DNA of 64,000 nt, from NCBI GenBank assembly GCA_029550525.1, contig JAKPHF010000050.1:37903-101902 (forward strand), given 5' to 3'. Positions 60,765-64,000 of the stretch are shown here, piece after piece (position 1 is the first letter of the stretch; each line of letters begins with the position of its first letter). A program made the translations under genes and the position numbers. Source of the DNA: Planctomycetota bacterium (lineage in GTDB: Bacteria; Planctomycetota; Phycisphaerae; UBA1845; PWPN01). The notes below the pieces were generated by a model. It saw only the letters and a list, made by a program, of their open reading frames with translations, did not search any database and was not told the origin of the DNA.

Positions 60765-63692
60765 TCACTCTGAATCGGGTCGAGCCTGTGCGAAGAAGTC
60801 CTCCAGGCCGGCGGCGATGGCTTCGGCCTGCTGACGCTGGTAGTCCGGATCGAGCATGCGGGCCTCGTCGTAGGGATTCGACATGAAAGCCTGCTCGACG
60901 AGGATGCCCGGCACGCGCGTGTTGGTCAGCGGGTAGTACGAGAAATTGCCCACCACGCCGAACTCTCGCCAGCCCAGGTCGAGCAACCGCCGATAAACGA
61001 GCTCGGCCGGCAGATGACAGTGCGGATCGGTGTAATACGTGCTCGTGCCGGAGACGGACAGGTAGCCACGCGTATTGCCAGCCGCGTTGGCGTGAATCGA
61101 AACGAAGAAGTCGGCCCCGGCGGCGTTCGCGCGATCCACACGCTCCTGAAGTGTGGGCGAAGAATCGCCCGGCCGGACCAGTACCGTGCGAGCTCCGCGC
61201 TGCTCGAGTACCTGCTGGAGCGCCCGAACGGCCTCGGCGTTGATCGTCTTTTCCTTCGTGCCCATGTGTCCGACCGCACCGCTGTTCGACCCGCCGTGGC
61301 CGGCTTCCAACGCGAACAACAGTCCGCGAAGCGGCGAGTCCGGCGCTGCCGCGATCTTAGGCGGCCGCCGCACATGAATGCGCAGCACGTTGCCGTTCGT
61401 TTCCGTCCAATAGCCCCAGATCTGCTTGCCGCGCACGGGCAACGTGAGCCGGAACCGGTTCTCCTCGATCTGCTCGCCGGTTACCGGACCGATGACTTGC
61501 GCGCCGGACTTGTGGCTGATCCAAGTCAGTGCGTGATGCGTGTCGAAGAAATCGACCAGTAACCGATTGCATGGCATCGTTTCGCTGCGAATGGCGAAGA
61601 CCACCTTCTCGCGCAGCGCAATGCTCACCGTGTCGTGAGTCTCGTTGCCGTTTACCTCGCAACTGGTGAAATAGTTGTGCGGCACGGGCGTGCCTTCCGG
61701 CAAAAGCGAAACCTCGCGAGCCGAGATGTAACCGGTGAGCGAGTTGCTGAGTGCGATCTTGAAGTTCCCGCCCTGGCGGCCGACAACCTTGAACCGCGTG
61801 CCCTTCGGCGTGCGCGTCAGCCACGGCCCGCCCAGCCGCACCGAGTGCAGACCATAGGTGATCCCCACGCCGTCTCCGTTAGCCTCGCCGATGCGCGCTT
61901 CAGCCTCGCTCCACAGCTCCGGCGCGGGATCAGCGGACGGTCGCTCCTCCGCCCGCGCCTGAGAGGCTGGCGGTTCGCGGCGCACGACGATCAGCTCTTC
62001 CACGTGCGTCTGACCGGCCGAGTCGGTGACCGTGAACGCAAGCTTGTTTTCGCCGACGGCCAACGGGATGCCGTCGCGTGCGAACGCGCCGGTCGAGAAG
62101 ACTTCGACCGGTTCATCGCCGAATTGCACACGCGTTCCCGGCGATGTTCGGCCCAGCACATGCACGACTTCCGCGGTGGTTTCATGGCCGGGCCGCGGAG
62201 CGAGAATCTGCACAAACGGCCGATGTCGAGCTTGCTCGCCGCCGGGCACGGCGATCTCAACCTTGGCCACCCGCCCCGCTTCGACCTCGATCGGCGCGGA
62301 CTCCACGGGAGCAGCGCCCACGTAATGGACACGGATCTTCACCGGGCCGGGCGAAACGCCGAGGAACGCGAATCGACCATCGGCGCTGCTCGTCCACGTC
62401 GGCGGGGATGAGCCTCGACGCGATCGGCGATCGCGCCCCGATTGCGGCTCGACCAGCGAGACCCACGCGTCAGCCAGTGGCGTGCCGTCTTCCGTGGTCA
62501 CTGTCCCGAGGATGTCGCCCGTTTCCGGCTGCGCTATCCTCGCCGGCACGGGCACCGCCACGCGCGTGGCGTAGAGCGATTCACTCAGCCTGTCGAGCAC
62601 GCCCGCTCGTCGCGCCCGCCCCAGCGTGAAGAAGATCGCACCGGCGGCGTTGAGATCGCGCCCCGCTTGCACCTGGGCGGCGTTCTCGCCGGGCGAGAAG
62701 ATTCGCTGGCCTCCGACGACGCGCTCGCTACCCACACCGTCGACGAAGTCCTTCATCACCTCGTCGTAATTCGGTTTGGGCGAAGGAATGTTCCAGTAGA
62801 TCATGGGCATGAGCAGATCCATCGCGCCCAGCCGGCACCAGTGCCACGTGTCCTGGTAGTAGTCGTGAAACCCGCTGCTGAACTCGTCGTAGCCTTCGAT
62901 GTGGTGACGGTTGTAGATGCCCCAAGCCGAGCACGACAACACGCACGCGGGCCGGATCGCGCGAATCTCCGCCGCCAGGTCGTTGATGAACTTGTCCAGT
63001 TGCTCGCGCTGCCAGTCGGCTCGGTCGCGCAGATTCGGATTGCCACGCTCGTAGAATCGGCGCTCGCCGATGGGGTCGTGGATGTACTCCGGACCCGGGT
63101 AGCGCACGCGATCGAGATGGATGCCGTCCACGTCGTATCGCGCGACCACGTCGGTGATGACCTTCCGCAGATACGCGTGCACCTCCGGCACGGCCGGCGA
63201 GAGGTAAATGTATTCTTCACGGGTAGGCCTCCCCTGCGCATCGCGGCACACCCACGAATCTGCTGCGTCGGGCCCGTGGGCGTGATACAGATGGTTGGGA
63301 TCGGCCGGCGGGCGGGCGTTGTTGCGCGTCGAGCATAGCGGCATGGCGTTGATGTACGCGTGCAACTGCAACCCGCGCTCGTGAGCCTCCGCCACGGCCA
63401 ACGCCAGCGGATCGAAGCCCGGATCCTTTCCGCCGATGAGCGGCGACCAGGGTTCGAGCTCGCTGGGGTAGAGCGTCTCGGCCTCGCCGCGAACCTGAAA
63501 GACGACCGCGTTGAGGTTGGCCGCCACGGCCGTCTCCATCACGCGGATGATGTTCTCCTTGCACCGTTGCGGATCCCGATCGGGCCAGTCGAAGCGCGTG
63601 ACCCAGGCTGCGCGAAACTCCGGCCGGTCCTCCGCGACGGCCACACCGACTGACAGAAACAGACCCACGAGGGCGATCAATGCTCGGTGCAT
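60765..63692 (-). CDS. Secreted fusion: GHL10 glycoside hydrolase (DigH-like) + N-acetylmuramoyl-L-alanine amidase
   Basis: The ATG at 63692 has AAGGAG upstream and gives 975 residues with a signal peptide (residues 1-20). Residues about 26-375 are a GHL10 (DUF187) barrel: FRAAWVTRFDW, AVVFQVRGEAETLYPSELEP, VDGIHLDRVRYPG, MDLLMPMIYWNIPSPKPNYD. A carboxypeptidase-regulatory-like beta domain (391-485), an Ig-like domain (493-570), an SH3-like part (604-665) and a beta domain (680-775) follow. Residues 790-968 are Amidase_3, with zinc ligands His799 (EAGHGG), Glu820 (INAE), His867 (SIHANA) and catalytic Glu933 (LVEQAF). It should cut peptide stems from muramic acid and cleave the bare glycan in the cell envelope. 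Confidence 0.92.
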   Translation of the reverse strand: MHRALIALVGLFLSVGVAVAEDRPEFRAAWVTRFDWPDRDPQRCKENIIRVMETAVAANLNAVVFQVRGEAETLYPSELEPWSPLIGGKDPGFDPLALAVAEAHERGLQLHAYINAMPLCSTRNNARPPADPNHLYHAHGPDAADSWVCRDAQGRPTREEYIYLSPAVPEVHAYLRKVITDVVARYDVDGIHLDRVRYPGPEYIHDPIGERRFYERGNPNLRDRADWQREQLDKFINDLAAEIRAIRPACVLSCSAWGIYNRHHIEGYDEFSSGFHDYYQDTWHWCRLGAMDLLMPMIYWNIPSPKPNYDEVMKDFVDGVGSERVVGGQRIFSPGENAAQVQAGRDLNAAGAIFFTLGRARRAGVLDRLSESLYATRVAVPVPARIAQPETGDILGTVTTEDGTPLADAWVSLVEPQSGRDRRSRRGSSPPTWTSSADGRFAFLGVSPGPVKIRVHYVGAAPVESAPIEVEAGRVAKVEIAVPGGEQARHRPFVQILAPRPGHETTAEVVHVLGRTSPGTRVQFGDEPVEVFSTGAFARDGIPLAVGENKLAFTVTDSAGQTHVEELIVVRREPPASQARAEERPSADPAPELWSEAEARIGEANGDGVGITYGLHSVRLGGPWLTRTPKGTRFKVVGRQGGNFKIALSNSLTGYISAREVSLLPEGTPVPHNYFTSCEVNGNETHDTVSIALREKVVFAIRSETMPCNRLLVDFFDTHHALTWISHKSGAQVIGPVTGEQIEENRFRLTLPVRGKQIWGYWTETNGNVLRIHVRRPPKIAAAPDSPLRGLLFALEAGHGGSNSGAVGHMGTKEKTINAEAVRALQQVLEQRGARTVLVRPGDSSPTLQERVDRANAAGADFFVSIHANAAGNTRGYLSVSGTSTYYTDPHCHLPAELVYRRLLDLGWREFGVVGNFSYYPLTNTRVPGILVEQAFMSNPYDEARMLDPDYQRQQAEAIAAGLEDFFAQARPDSE

Positions 63693-63866
63693 GTGTGCGC
63701 TCCTTGACTTGCAGATGTGCGGAAAGTCAGACCGATGGGCCCCGCCGAAGCTTAGGGAGCCACGCCTGCGCAGCCACGAGTGCGGGACCACGGCCCAGTA
63801 TACCGCGCCAAAGCCCGTTGGGCAGCCGATCTGCCGGTTACCCGGAACGTCCGCAACGGAGGCGGT

Positions 63867-63896
63867 TTGTCGGCACCGGGGGGTTTTGATTACAAT
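63867..63896 (+). promoter_or_regulatory. Promoter of tRNA-Pro
   Basis: TTGTCG (63867-63872) and TACAAT (63891-63896) are 18 bases apart and the tRNA begins 27 bases after the -10 box. Confidence 0.7.
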
Positions 63897-63923
63897 AAGC
63901 CCGCCGGCATCAACCCGGCCCTG

Positions 63924-63998
63924 CGGGGCGTAGCTCAGCCTGGCTAGAGCGCGTGGTTTGGGACCACGAGGTCGCAGGTTCGAATCCTGTCGCCCCGA
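63924..63998 (+). tRNA. tRNA-Pro (anticodon TGG)
   Basis: The sequence folds as a complete tRNA: acceptor stem CGGGGCG/CGCCCCG, D arm with GCTCAGCCTGGCTAGAGC, anticodon stem CGTGG/CCACG with loop TTTGGGA (anticodon TGG at 63959-63961), and T arm GCAGG-TTCGAAT-CCTGT. The discriminator base is A and CCA is not encoded. The gene ends two bases from the window edge. Confidence 0.95.
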
Positions 63999-64000
63999 TT

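Noticed and set aside
63924..63998. An integration site at the tRNA-Pro gene
   Set aside because: The window ends right after the tRNA and no integrase or repeated 3' tRNA fragment is visible.
1..64000. CRISPR arrays, transposases and rRNA genes
   Set aside because: No regularly spaced identical repeats, no transposase or integrase motifs and no rRNA-like sequence were found by reading.

Overview
The window is a gene-dense, high-GC stretch from a motile diderm bacterium, most likely a member of the Planctomycetota (Phycisphaerae-like). The reasons are two formylglycine sulfatases, a DUF4838 protein, secreted carbohydrate-active fusion proteins, an S1/P1 nuclease, flagellar P- and L-ring genes (hence two membranes), and gaps filled with short degenerate inverted-repeat elements. 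No phage, transposase, CRISPR array or rRNA was seen. The taxonomic call is inference.

Layout. 1-8.7 kb: an edge-cut exported protein, transketolase with a terminator, a single-domain SIS isomerase, an orphan ECF/cobalt-type ABC ATPase bracketed by two related repeat elements, purC, an exported coiled-coil protein, and a D-2-hydroxyacid dehydrogenase with a small partner gene. 9-12 kb: two divergent sulfatases. 12-17.3 kb: a translationally coupled operon of TetR regulator, membrane fusion protein and RND pump, with a visible promoter and probable operator. 17.4-34.4 kb: a flagellar block read right to left: small ORF, flgF, flgG, flgA, flgH, flgI, rod-binding flgJ, flgN, flgK, flgL, fliW, csrA and three flagellins. 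34.6-48.4 kb: murD, a GntR/LacI-type regulator with an SDR, a large glycosidase-like protein with a PDZ domain inside a CBM9-like domain, metK, a beta-hydroxyacid dehydrogenase, a sugar isomerase, uronate isomerase uxaC and a DUF4838 protein. Together these suggest uronate or hexuronic-acid use. 48.7-53 kb: a NarL-type response regulator, an 840-bp gap, two tiny stand-alone glycogen-binding-like (CBM48) proteins, a soluble histidine kinase and a UPF0316 membrane protein. 53-64 kb: an S1/P1 nuclease, a CocE-type hydrolase, hypotheticals, YjbQ, a 753-aa unknown protein, a 975-aa fusion of a GHL10 glycosidase with an Amidase_3 domain, and a tRNA-Pro(TGG) with its promoter.

The flagellar genes act as one assembly line: rod (FlgF, FlgG), rings (FlgA, FlgH, FlgI, FlgJ), junction (FlgN, FlgK, FlgL) and filament (three flagellins), with CsrA-FliW placed to couple flagellin translation to secretion. 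The sulfatases, uronate genes and carbohydrate-binding fusions fit breakdown of sulfated, uronic-acid-containing polysaccharides. The most unusual items are the glycosidase-amidase fusion, the PDZ-in-CBM9 protein, an enlarged FlgL with three repeated modules, and several families of intergenic inverted repeats. All calls come from reading the sequence; no database search was run.
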